NCBI GenBank assembly: GCA_036384915.1
Contig: DASVLJ010000072.1
Span: 1-47,393 of the forward strand
Reading direction: 5' to 3'
DNA: 47,393 nt
From: PKWO01 sp036384915
GTDB lineage: Bacteria; Pseudomonadota; Gammaproteobacteria; Burkholderiales; Burkholderiaceae_D
The first letter of the stretch is position 1, and the number at the start of each line of letters is the position of its first letter. Positions 8,692-17,034 of the stretch are shown here, piece after piece. Made by a program: the position numbers and the translations under genes. The notes beneath the pieces are model-generated. The model did not search any database, had not been told where the DNA came from, and was given only the letters and a program-made list of their open reading frames with translations.

Positions 8692-9549
8692 ATGGATACG
8701 ATGAAAACCGAATTTCTGACAACAGCGGATGGCGTCCGGTTGAAATACGCCTATACCATCAGCGACCTTGACGACCCGTGGATCATGCTCGTCTTTCCTT
8801 TCGGGCTGGACGTGGAAATTGTGTCGCCGTTCTTCGAATTCTTTGGCTCCCACTACAACATCTGCGCATGGGAAAGCCGCTCGATCCTGGAGCAATCCGA
8901 CCGCGAATGCCAGGTTTCGGAATTTTCGATCGATCATCATGTGGCGGATTTGCTCGCCGTTCTCGATGCGTTGCGCGTCGAGGAGGCGATATTGGTCGGG
9001 TATTGTTCCGGCGCCGGCATCGCCCTGGCGGCCATCAACTTGCAGCCCAACCGATTCACGCAACTGATTCTGGTGCATGGCGAATACACCATGCTCGGCG
9101 ACCGGAGCGCGGTCACCCAATTTGCGGGCGACATGGACGTCTTGCTCGGCTTAGCGGCAAGCAGCCCGGAGCGGGCGCAGCTTGTGTTCGAAAAAATCCA
9201 CAACGAGCGGTTCGACGCGGATCTGCCCCGGCCGGCAGGCCTGGACCTGCCATTTAGAGACATCCGATTCCTGAAACGGTACGCAAACAACTACCTGGCA
9301 TACAAATCGGTCGACTATGCACAGCTCGCTTCCGAAGTCTCTCATCCCACCCTTGTCATGGCGGGAAACAAAGATGTGCAAGTCAATGTGGAGAGTGCGA
9401 AAAAAATCAGTTCCCTGATTCGAAACTCTTCCCTCTTCGTCGATCCGGACGCCGACCACTACGGCATCTTGACCAAGGATTCCAACACCCTGATTGCGAT
9501 ATGGAACAACATTTGCGAGAACATGCATGAACAGCACCTTGGAACATAG
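8692..9549 (+). CDS. Alpha/beta-hydrolase-fold aminoacyltransferase with Cys nucleophile (CmaE/SyrC-like)
   Basis: The protein has 285 residues with an alpha/beta-hydrolase fold. The nucleophile elbow reads LVGYCSGAG, so the usual Ser of GxSxG is C105 (codon 9004-9006). D228 (GNKDVQ) and H256 (DADHYGI) complete a triad. Cys in this position is the hallmark of CmaE (coronamic acid pathway) and SyrC (syringomycin), which move an aminoacyl group from one carrier protein to another. The next three genes encode an adenylation protein, a free carrier and a SyrB2-like halogenase, which is the context in which such shuttles occur. It should transfer the halogenated residue to an NRPS carrier. It overlaps the next gene by 23 bp. 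An alternative start is 8701. Confidence 0.8.
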   Translation: MDTMKTEFLTTADGVRLKYAYTISDLDDPWIMLVFPFGLDVEIVSPFFEFFGSHYNICAWESRSILEQSDRECQVSEFSIDHHVADLLAVLDALRVEEAILVGYCSGAGIALAAINLQPNRFTQLILVHGEYTMLGDRSAVTQFAGDMDVLLGLAASSPERAQLVFEKIHNERFDADLPRPAGLDLPFRDIRFLKRYANNYLAYKSVDYAQLASEVSHPTLVMAGNKDVQVNVESAKKISSLIRNSSLFVDPDADHYGILTKDSNTLIAIWNNICENMHEQHLGT

Positions 9550-11023
9550 CATTACCGGCCTCTTTCGACAAAGAGTCCTGGAATATCCGACGGGTGCTGC
9601 GCTTGTTTGCGGCACGCAAACCCTCAGCTATCGCGAACTCGACGAAAAATCCGACGCATTGGCCATGCAGCTTCATGAGCGGGGCGTCAGGCCGAACGAC
9701 ATCGTCGCCCTCTACATGCGCCGCTCGGTCGAGATGATCGTCTCCATGCTCGGCATCCTCAAATGCGGTGCGGCCTATATGCCGCTCGATCAAAACAACC
9801 CCGCTGTCCGGCTCAACTACTGCCTCGGCGTTGCCGGAGTGAAGCTGATCATCGGTGACGAGGATTGCGGCTATCTCCTCGACGCCAAACGGAAGAGCTA
9901 TCGCTTCGACGCCGGCGAACTGGTCACCGGCCAATTGGCCTGGCCGGACAAAGTGCATTCGCCCGATGTGCCGGCATATGTCATGTTTACCTCCGGCACG
10001 ACGGCCGACCCGAAAGGGGTGGTTGTACCCCATCGTGCCGTGACCCGACTGGTCATCGAAACGAACTACATCAAGATTTCCCCGAGCGACGCCATCCTCC
10101 AGTTTTCCACGCCAAGTTTCGATGCCTCGACATTCGAAATCTGGGGTGCGCTCTTGAACGGCGCCACCCTCGTCTTGTATACCGGCGCGGTGCTCGATCC
10201 CAACCTGTTCAAACGCCACGTCATCGATCACAACGTTACCATCCTGTGGTTGACGGCTGCGCTGTTCCACCTGTTTGCCGACAAATGGATCGATGCATTG
10301 CGGCCGCTGAAGGTCCTTCTTGCCGGAGGCGACGTCCTTCGCCCGGACATGGTGCGAAAGGTCATTGACCACATCGATGGCATCACGCTGATCAACGGCT
10401 ACGGGCCCACCGAAAACACGACCTTTACCTGCTGTCACGTGATGACGAAGGAAAACAAGCCCGACGACACCGTGCCGATCGGCCTGCCGATTACGGGAAC
10501 GGGGGTCTTGATACTCGACGAAAAGCGCAGGAAGACGGGACCGGGCGAAATAGGGGAGTTGTACGCCACCGGACGAGGTGTCGCGCTCGGATATTTGAAC
10601 GCCAATTCCGACGACAACCCGTTTTTCCACGATGCCGCGCTGGATCAAGGCTTGATATACAAGACGGGAGATCTTGTCAGGATCGACGGACAGGGCTTGA
10701 TCCAATTTGTCGGCCGCAAGGACAGCCAGGTCAAGCTGCGGGGATATCGGATATCGCTTGAGGAGGTCAGGAAGCGGCTGATCCAGATTTCGGCCGTCAA
10801 AGAAGCTGCGGTCACCTGTCAGAAGGTGGTCGGCGGCGACCAGCTTCTGGTTGCCTACCTGCAGACCGAAGAGAATCAGACGCTGGAAATCAAGGACGTA
10901 AAGAACTACTTAAAGGATCATGTGCCGCCCTACATGATCCCCGACAAAATATTGATCGGAACGACGCTACCCATCAACAGCAACGGAAAGATCGATAGCA
11001 AGAAGCTTTTTGCAGCCCCTTAA
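9527..11023 (+). CDS. Stand-alone NRPS adenylation protein, valine-like code
   Basis: This 498-residue protein is a complete adenylation domain without carrier or condensation domains. Core motifs are in order: A3 FTSGTTADPKG, A4 SFDASTFE, A5 NGYGPTENT, A7 YKTGD, A8 GRKDSQVKLRGYRI and A10 NSNGKID with the catalytic Lys. Aligning by eye to GrsA numbering gives D235 A236 F239 W278 L299 G301 G322 T330 F331 K517. This differs from the common valine code DAFWIGGTFK only by Ile to Leu. It should form valyl-AMP (or a close branched or small aliphatic amino acid) and load the free carrier encoded 16 bp downstream. The start is inside the preceding gene. Confidence 0.92.
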   Translation: MNSTLEHSITGLFRQRVLEYPTGAALVCGTQTLSYRELDEKSDALAMQLHERGVRPNDIVALYMRRSVEMIVSMLGILKCGAAYMPLDQNNPAVRLNYCLGVAGVKLIIGDEDCGYLLDAKRKSYRFDAGELVTGQLAWPDKVHSPDVPAYVMFTSGTTADPKGVVVPHRAVTRLVIETNYIKISPSDAILQFSTPSFDASTFEIWGALLNGATLVLYTGAVLDPNLFKRHVIDHNVTILWLTAALFHLFADKWIDALRPLKVLLAGGDVLRPDMVRKVIDHIDGITLINGYGPTENTTFTCCHVMTKENKPDDTVPIGLPITGTGVLILDEKRRKTGPGEIGELYATGRGVALGYLNANSDDNPFFHDAALDQGLIYKTGDLVRIDGQGLIQFVGRKDSQVKLRGYRISLEEVRKRLIQISAVKEAAVTCQKVVGGDQLLVAYLQTEENQTLEIKDVKNYLKDHVPPYMIPDKILIGTTLPINSNGKIDSKKLFAAP

Positions 11024-11039
11024 TCATTTGGAGGTGAAC

Positions 11040-11318
11040 GTGAATCAAGCAGAAATAAAAGACGTGATAGGGACGTTATTCAAGGAAAACGACAGCTTTG
11101 AAAATATCGGCTTCGACGAGGATTACTTCGATAAGGGCATTTCCTCCCTGACGATCATCGGTTTTCAAGTCAAAGTGGAAGAGAAACTTGGTTTCACCGT
11201 CGAAACACGCGACCTGATGAGTTTTGCCACCGTCAATCAGTGGATCGACGCCTACACGAAAAAATCGGAAGAGATCGGCGGTAAAACCAGGGTAGACGGC
11301 GTGGCGCTCCAGGCGTAA
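11040..11318 (+). CDS. Stand-alone peptidyl carrier protein
   Basis: This 92-residue carrier protein has the motif DEDYFDKGISSLTIIG, in which S36 should carry phosphopantetheine. A GTG start at 11040 is chosen because GGAGG (11030-11034) lies 5 bp upstream; a TTG at 11010 would overlap the preceding gene. Acidic helix II residues and length fit a discrete type II carrier such as CytC2 or the CmaD class. It lies between the valine-like adenylation gene and the halogenase gene, so the amino acid is probably halogenated while tethered here. It is the only free carrier in the window and could also have to serve the carrier-less protein at 12373. Confidence 0.9.
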   Translation: MNQAEIKDVIGTLFKENDSFENIGFDEDYFDKGISSLTIIGFQVKVEEKLGFTVETRDLMSFATVNQWIDAYTKKSEEIGGKTRVDGVALQA

Positions 11319-11371
11319 CGACAGTCGGCATCTTTGAACAACGCATTCAACTATTTAAACCGGAGCAATGA

Positions 11372-12280
11372 ATGAAGAAGCAATTTAGTCTTTCGGAAGC
11401 CGAACTGAAGGCCTTTCGCGAAAATGGTTATGCCGGCCCCTTCGACGTATACGACCCCCAGGAAATGACGGAAGCGTACAAGAAGCTGAGATCGGAAATG
11501 TTCGACCGCAGCCATGCCATCTACGACCTTGAGCATACGAGCCTGCTTGCCGGCTACGACAGGCATCTCGACATCGACTTCTTCAGCAAGCACGTCATGA
11601 AGCGTCAGATAGTCGACAGGGTGGAATCGATCCTCGGCCCGAACCTCATCTGCTGGCGCTCGGAAATGTTTCCGAAATACCCAGGCGATGAAGGAACCGA
11701 CTGGCATCAGGCGGACACGTTCGGCCATGCTTCCGGCCGCCCCCAGGTAGTATGGCCCCAGGCGGACTTTGGCGGCGCCATTACCGTCTGGACTGCCGTT
11801 ACCGAGGCCGTCAAGGAAAATGGATGCCTGCGCTTTATCCCCGGCACGCATGAAGAAATGTTCTACGATGAGAGCAAGGAGATGAAATACACGCCAGAAC
11901 AGGTCAACCAGCTTGAAAAGAACGGCATAAAATCGGGGTTCTTCGGCTACGACTACCGCAACCTGCAAAAGGACCCGGACTGGATTCCCGACGAATCGAA
12001 GGCGGTTTCCATGGAAATGAAGCCCGGCCAATGCGTGATCTTCTGGTCGACCTTGATGCACGCCTCTTTCCCGAACACGACAAAGGACAAAACGCGCCTC
12101 GGATTTACAGCCCGCTATGTCCCCACCAGCGTGAAAATCTACCCCGAAACCGACAATATCGTCGAGTACGGCAGCACGCTGTCGCTGGACAAATACGGCG
12201 TCGTGCTCGTTTCCGGAAACGATGAATACGGGCACAATCGCATGTTAACGAAAAATACGCGCGGAACGGCATTTGCCTGA
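11372..12280 (+). CDS. SyrB2-like non-haem Fe(II)/2-oxoglutarate halogenase
   Basis: The 302-residue protein resembles SyrB2 along its whole length, for example GPFDVYDP, ESILGPN, KYPGDEGTDWHQADTF, FIPGTH, FFGYDYR, IFWSTLMHAS and EYG-LSLDKYG. The metal site reads H112-Q113-A114 with distal H230 and R242. Ala replaces the Asp/Glu ligand, which in this family opens an iron site for chloride and marks halogenases (SyrB2, CytC3, CmaB, BarB1). It should chlorinate an unactivated methyl of the aminoacyl group on the carrier encoded just upstream. With a valine-like adenylation partner, a gamma-chlorovaline-type product is the simplest prediction. No CmaC-like cyclopropane-forming enzyme is visible. 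Confidence 0.93.
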   Translation: MKKQFSLSEAELKAFRENGYAGPFDVYDPQEMTEAYKKLRSEMFDRSHAIYDLEHTSLLAGYDRHLDIDFFSKHVMKRQIVDRVESILGPNLICWRSEMFPKYPGDEGTDWHQADTFGHASGRPQVVWPQADFGGAITVWTAVTEAVKENGCLRFIPGTHEEMFYDESKEMKYTPEQVNQLEKNGIKSGFFGYDYRNLQKDPDWIPDESKAVSMEMKPGQCVIFWSTLMHASFPNTTKDKTRLGFTARYVPTSVKIYPETDNIVEYGSTLSLDKYGVVLVSGNDEYGHNRMLTKNTRGTAFA

Positions 12281-12320
12281 GGCACGGCCGGCACGGAAGC
12301 GCTTGTGATCCGCTCGCGGC

Positions 12321-12362
12321 AACAGCGTCCGTCAAGTGAAAGACCGGCTTGACGGCCCTGTT
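12321..12362 (+). other. Strong hairpin just upstream of the split NRPS gene
   Basis: CCGTCAAG (12329-12336) pairs perfectly with CTTGACGG (12348-12355), and AACAG (12321-12325) with CTGTT (12358-12362) extends the stem after a small internal loop. No T-tract follows, so it is not a standard terminator. It ends 10 bases before the ATG at 12373, which has no obvious Shine-Dalgarno sequence. It could influence translation or mark an mRNA processing site. The pairing is seen in the sequence; the role is inference. Confidence 0.5.
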
Positions 12363-12372
12363 GTCCTAACCT

Positions 12373-15300
12373 ATGAATTGTTCAAAGATGGAACTTTACT
12401 CACTCAATTGTGCGCAGCTTCGTCTTTGGAAAATCGAGCAGACCACGGGCGCCAAGTCGAAGCCGAACGAGGTATTGTGCCTCAAGGTGCCGGACGATGT
12501 CGCCCTCGATCGCATCGTCGCGGTCGTGAAAGACATCGTCAGGGAGCGATACCACTACCATTCGACGTTGGCCATCGTGGACGGTTCGCCTTTCTGGCGC
12601 CCCGGCAAATCCAGGGAGGTGCCGCTCAATATGCTTGAGGTCGGTTTGAACGGTGTGGCGGCCGATGACGATCATGGCCGGTTGCCGGCTTGCATCCATG
12701 GCATATATCGCTCGGAGCGCACCTATGCATTCAACCTGGAATCCGAGTTTCCAGTCAGGATGAGCGTCGCCCGCCATGGCGCGCAAGGTCCCGCTTACCT
12801 GTACATCGGTTTTCATCCGCTCGTGATGACGAGAGCGAAGCTCGACGTCGTGTTCCGCTTGATCGAATCGAGATTGGCTGGCGGCGACGACGCGCAGCCG
12901 GACGCCATGTCGTCGTTCGGCGGGAATGATGCCGGCTTTCCGGCGCCTCGGGAAGCCGATCTACTGGCTTTTCGGCGCAAGGCGGCAGCCGCCCACGCCC
13001 TTCAGGACATTCCGACCGACCGGATGCGCGATGCCGTGAAGAGATACGCAAGCACACGCCATGAATTCTCCGTCGCGCGGGAGAAAAACGAAGCGTTCCG
13101 CCATTTCCTGAGGGTCAACGCCCTTCCCGAAGATCTGGGATGGTTCGCGGTTTTTGCCGTCGTGGCCGGCCGTTGCGCGCAGCAGGGGGCAATCCATGCA
13201 GGTTTTGCCGGTTCGCAGACATCCGGACAGGGTTCCTCGCTCGACGTACCGACCTTATTCGATCATGCCATGATCGAAGCGGCGCCATGCGAAGGTGCGA
13301 CCTTTGCCGACTTCGTCAATGCGCTCAAGAGTGAAGCACAACTCGGTGCGGCATGCTGCGCCATTTCCCTGGAATCTTTCCTCGAAGAGAGGGGGGCGGC
13401 GAATCCGGCGAGCTATTCGCCGTTTTGCCAAATCGCGTTCGAATACCGCGATCAAATTCGGCAAGCCTTTCCGTGCGGAAGCGCGACGATCGCCCGCATT
13501 CATCCCTTGGAGCCGCAACGATCGTTTTCGCACAGCGAGATCGAATTCCGGATGCGGAAGTTGGAAACGGGGGAGTTGCGCCATGCGATCGAATATTCTC
13601 CCGCGCTCTTCGACGCATCGACGATCCACGACCTGGTCCGGTACTGCAACAATCTTGTCGATGCCATTCTGGCGCAGCCCGGCGCGGCCATCGCCGAGCT
13701 GGATTTGATGGACGACATGGAGCGGCAGCGATTGTCGGCATCCCGCTGCGATACGGTGGTTCTGCCGGCGCAGACGCTGGACTCGCTATTCTGTGCGCAG
13801 GCAGCGCGAACGCCGGATGCCATCGCCCTGGTCGAAGCGAACCGGCATATCAGCTTTTCCCAGCTTGACGAAATGTCGGCTCGCCTGGCGCGGCAACTTG
13901 CAGCGGATGGAATCGTCATGGGCGACAGGGTAGGCGTCTACCTTCCGCGCTCCGTGGAATTCGTCGCCTGTGTTCTCGGCATCTTGCGCTGCGGAGCCGT
14001 CTATGTTCCGCTCGATGTCCTGCTGCCGATGGAACACGCCCGCTTCATCGAAACAGACGGCAAGCTCAAATACGTGCTCCATTGCGAAGACGACGTCACG
14101 TTTCCGGGCTGGCGCAATATCCGGCTGTTTCCCCATCGTCGGAACGCAACGGCGCCGAGCCTGCCGCAGCCACGCCATATTTCGGATCCTGCGTACCTGA
14201 TGTATACATCAGGATCCACAGGGAAACACAAAGGCGTGATCGGTACGCACAAGAGTGTCGTCAACCGGGTCATTTGGGGACAGAGCACACTGGAACTGGG
14301 CGGCGACGACATTTTCTGCATGAAAGCCGGAGCTTCCTTTGTCGACCACGTGGCGGAAATGTTCCAGGCCCTGCTGATCGGCAGGCCGTTGTTCATTGTC
14401 GGCGACAATATCCTGCGAGACACAACGGCCTTCATCGTGCAACTGAGCGAGCGGCAAGTAACGAGACTGACGGTAACGCCGGTGCTGTTGAGCAGACTGA
14501 TGGAAAATCCCAAGGCCGCCCGGCTTCAGGCGCTGAAAAGCATCATCTGCAGCGGCGAACGGCTGACCTCCAGCCTCGCCCGCCGCGTCTTCAAGCATCT
14601 TCGCGGCGTCCGGCTGTTCAATATCTACGGCCTGACGGAGGCCGGCGCGGACTGCAGTTTTTATGAAATCCCCTACGAGCCGAAATACGATCTCCCCGGC
14701 TTCTTCCAGGCATCGCAGACGACGCCGCCCGATGATGCCGCCGCGCGCTCTATCGCACCGGCTGCCGAGCGGCAAATAACGTATCCCGGCATGACCCTGA
14801 ACGACATCAAGAAAGGGTTCCTCGAATCGCTGTTTCCGAAAAATCCGCTCTCTGTCGAAGAATATCGTTCGTGGCTCAAGGAAAACGTCCTCCCATTCAG
14901 CGTCAATGTTTCGTCAAGCAAATTTGTCGGTCACATGACTTCCGCTTTGCCGGATTTCATGTCCGAGATGAGCACCTTAATTTCCTCGCTCAACCAGAAC
15001 ATGGTGAAGATCGAGACATCCAAGGCCCTGACTTTCCTGGAACGTCAATTGCTGGCGACGTTGCACAGGGAATTCTATGCCGATGGCGACTATGACGAAC
15101 GGATCCAGAATCCGGACGACGTCTTCGGCCTGGTTGTCAGCGGCGGCAGCAGCGCGAACATCACGGCGATGTGGAACGCAAGAAATCGCGCACTGCTCGC
15201 GCTCGGCTTCAGCAAGGCTGAAATCAGCCACTACGGCGCCACCGAGCTGTTGCGGCAAAAGGGATACCAAGGCTTCGCCATCATCGCTTCCGGCCTGGCC

Positions 15301-16941
15301 CACTATTCAATGCGAAAGGCAGTCTCCTTGCTGGACATCGGCGAGCGCAACTTGCTTGCCATCAGGCGGGACGCCAGGCAGAAAGCCGATTTGGCCGATC
15401 TGGAGTCGAAGCTGAAACAGTGCCGTGAGAAGCGGCTTTGCGTCATCGCCATCATCGGCATTGCCGGCGCGACGGAGACCGGCACGATCGATCCACTCGC
15501 CGACATGGCCGCCATCGCGGCGAAAAACAAGGTTCATTTCCACGTGGACGCGGCGTGGGGCGGGGCAATCGCATTTTCGGAAAAATACAAGCCGCTCCTC
15601 AACGGCATCGAACGAGCGGACTCCATCACGCTTTGCCCGCACAAGCAGTTCTATGTGCCGCAAGGCATGAGCCTGTGTCTTTTCAAGGACTCGCGCTCCA
15701 TCCACGCCAGCTCGGTGCAAGCAGTCTATCAAGGCAAGGCGGGCAGCTTCGACATGGGGCAATACACCATCGAAGGCTCGCGCCCGGCGATATTCCTGTC
15801 ATTGCATGCCATGTTCAACATCGTGTCGAGGCGAGGCGTCGGCGCGCTGGTCGAACTGGGCATCGAGAAAACGCATTATTTCGCGGACGTGATCGTCAGG
15901 AATCGCGCCTTTGAAATCATCGGTTTTCCGGAAATCAATATTTTAAATTATCGCTATGTCCCTCGTGATCTTCGTCACAAGAACCATTTCTCGCTCGAAG
16001 AAAACCGGCGAATCAGCGAGGCGACCGCGGCGATACAAGAGCGGCAATTCCTTGAAGGGAAAACCTTCGTCTCCAAAACGGATATTTTGAATGAAAATTA
16101 TTGTCCGGAGAAAATCACCGTATTTCGCGTCGTCATCTCCAATCCTCTGACGACCCACCGGGACTTGATCGACAACCTTGAAAACCAGCTAGCCATCGCC
16201 GATGCCTTCATCGAAGATGGCTTGCCAGCATCCACGAGCCAAGCACTAGCGTTCGACGCTTCGCTGAATAAACAGCCGAAAATTGTCGATCGCTACGACG
16301 TGCCTATCGGGCGCGCCATCGCGAATACCGAAATTCTCATACTGGACAAGGAACGGCGGCTTCTGCCAGCCGGCGCCATCGGCGAGATATTCGTCGGCGG
16401 AGAGGGTGTCGCCATCGGCTACCTCTGTCCAGACGAGACGCGGGAAACGTTCGTTCCGCACCCGTTCAAACCGGGTGCCAGCCTTGTCAGAACCGGCGAC
16501 TACGGCCGCCGCCTGGCAGACGGCAACCTCCACTATTGCGGGCGCAAGGATCAAAAAATCAAGGTCCGCGGAACCAGGATAGAACTGGGAGAAGTCGAAG
16601 CCAGCCTATATGAACTGGAAGAAATTGCCCAGTGCGTTGTCTTGGCCGAAGCAGGCGAAGCCGATACCACCCTGATTGCATTTGTCGTGTTGCTTCACGA
16701 GTCCCGATCCAGCGGCCTGTGCGAAGACGCCATTCGCCGGAAGCTTGCCGCCTCCATGCCATCGTATCTGGTGCCCGAGTTCCTGCACATCGTCGACGCG
16801 CTTCCATTGACACCAAGAGGGAAGATCGATCGTCAGGAACTCCACCGGCATCATTGGAACCGAATGCTTCCTGCCTCAAAGGGTGCGGCAAATTCGGCGG
16901 AAGCCGATCTTCCCGGCGAGACGGCTTCACATGCCGGATAA
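12373..16941 (+). CDS. NRPS with degenerate C domain and adenylation domain interrupted by a PLP aspartate decarboxylase
   Basis: The protein has 1522 residues in one open frame. Residues 1-450 resemble a condensation domain, but the HHxxxDG site reads FHPLVMT (147-153), so it is probably inactive. Residues 460-766 are adenylation motifs A1-A5 (YTSGSTGKHKG at 611, NIYGLTEAGAD at 750). Residues about 800-1285 form a complete group II PLP decarboxylase of the PanP type, with FVGHMTSALPDFM, SGGSSANIT, HVDAAWGG (D1059) and CPHKQF (Schiff-base K1091). Residues 1311-1490 resume adenylation A6-A10 (RTGDYGR, GRKDQKIKVRG, PRGKID with K1484). The by-eye code V235 D236 A239 T278 I299 S301 I322 A330 D331 K517 resembles beta-alanine codes such as VDWVISLADK. 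No carrier domain follows. It probably decarboxylates aspartate and activates the beta-alanine. MELYSL at 12388 is an alternative start. Confidence 0.92.
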   Translation: MNCSKMELYSLNCAQLRLWKIEQTTGAKSKPNEVLCLKVPDDVALDRIVAVVKDIVRERYHYHSTLAIVDGSPFWRPGKSREVPLNMLEVGLNGVAADDDHGRLPACIHGIYRSERTYAFNLESEFPVRMSVARHGAQGPAYLYIGFHPLVMTRAKLDVVFRLIESRLAGGDDAQPDAMSSFGGNDAGFPAPREADLLAFRRKAAAAHALQDIPTDRMRDAVKRYASTRHEFSVAREKNEAFRHFLRVNALPEDLGWFAVFAVVAGRCAQQGAIHAGFAGSQTSGQGSSLDVPTLFDHAMIEAAPCEGATFADFVNALKSEAQLGAACCAISLESFLEERGAANPASYSPFCQIAFEYRDQIRQAFPCGSATIARIHPLEPQRSFSHSEIEFRMRKLETGELRHAIEYSPALFDASTIHDLVRYCNNLVDAILAQPGAAIAELDLMDDMERQRLSASRCDTVVLPAQTLDSLFCAQAARTPDAIALVEANRHISFSQLDEMSARLARQLAADGIVMGDRVGVYLPRSVEFVACVLGILRCGAVYVPLDVLLPMEHARFIETDGKLKYVLHCEDDVTFPGWRNIRLFPHRRNATAPSLPQPRHISDPAYLMYTSGSTGKHKGVIGTHKSVVNRVIWGQSTLELGGDDIFCMKAGASFVDHVAEMFQALLIGRPLFIVGDNILRDTTAFIVQLSERQVTRLTVTPVLLSRLMENPKAARLQALKSIICSGERLTSSLARRVFKHLRGVRLFNIYGLTEAGADCSFYEIPYEPKYDLPGFFQASQTTPPDDAAARSIAPAAERQITYPGMTLNDIKKGFLESLFPKNPLSVEEYRSWLKENVLPFSVNVSSSKFVGHMTSALPDFMSEMSTLISSLNQNMVKIETSKALTFLERQLLATLHREFYADGDYDERIQNPDDVFGLVVSGGSSANITAMWNARNRALLALGFSKAEISHYGATELLRQKGYQGFAIIASGLAHYSMRKAVSLLDIGERNLLAIRRDARQKADLADLESKLKQCREKRLCVIAIIGIAGATETGTIDPLADMAAIAAKNKVHFHVDAAWGGAIAFSEKYKPLLNGIERADSITLCPHKQFYVPQGMSLCLFKDSRSIHASSVQAVYQGKAGSFDMGQYTIEGSRPAIFLSLHAMFNIVSRRGVGALVELGIEKTHYFADVIVRNRAFEIIGFPEINILNYRYVPRDLRHKNHFSLEENRRISEATAAIQERQFLEGKTFVSKTDILNENYCPEKITVFRVVISNPLTTHRDLIDNLENQLAIADAFIEDGLPASTSQALAFDASLNKQPKIVDRYDVPIGRAIANTEILILDKERRLLPAGAIGEIFVGGEGVAIGYLCPDETRETFVPHPFKPGASLVRTGDYGRRLADGNLHYCGRKDQKIKVRGTRIELGEVEASLYELEEIAQCVVLAEAGEADTTLIAFVVLLHESRSSGLCEDAIRRKLAASMPSYLVPEFLHIVDALPLTPRGKIDRQELHRHHWNRMLPASKGAANSAEADLPGETASHAG

Positions 16942-16975
16942 GCGGGTAAGTGGAGAAGCGGGCCGGATTGCCTTC

Positions 16976-16996
16976 GACAAGCATTTGGGGCTTGTC
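16976..16996 (+). other. Hairpin between the split NRPS and cupin genes
   Basis: GACAAGC (16976-16982) and GCTTGTC (16990-16996) form a perfect 7-bp stem with a 7-base loop. No run of T follows, so it is not a clear terminator. It lies 38 bp upstream of the cupin start and may affect mRNA stability or partial termination. Confidence 0.4.
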
Positions 16997-17034
16997 CGGG
17001 GTTCGCGCCGCAACAACAATGAGATTGAAAAATC

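Noticed and set aside
8692..9549. Ordinary hydrolase or dienelactone hydrolase
   Set aside because: Cys nucleophiles occur there too, but the adjacent adenylation, carrier and halogenase genes point to an aminoacyl shuttle. Phylogeny would settle it.
14770..16225. Decarboxylase insertion as an assembly error or fusion of two genes
   Set aside because: The frame is continuous, both flanks are complementary parts of one adenylation domain with no duplicated or missing core motif, and the specificity residues agree with the decarboxylase product.
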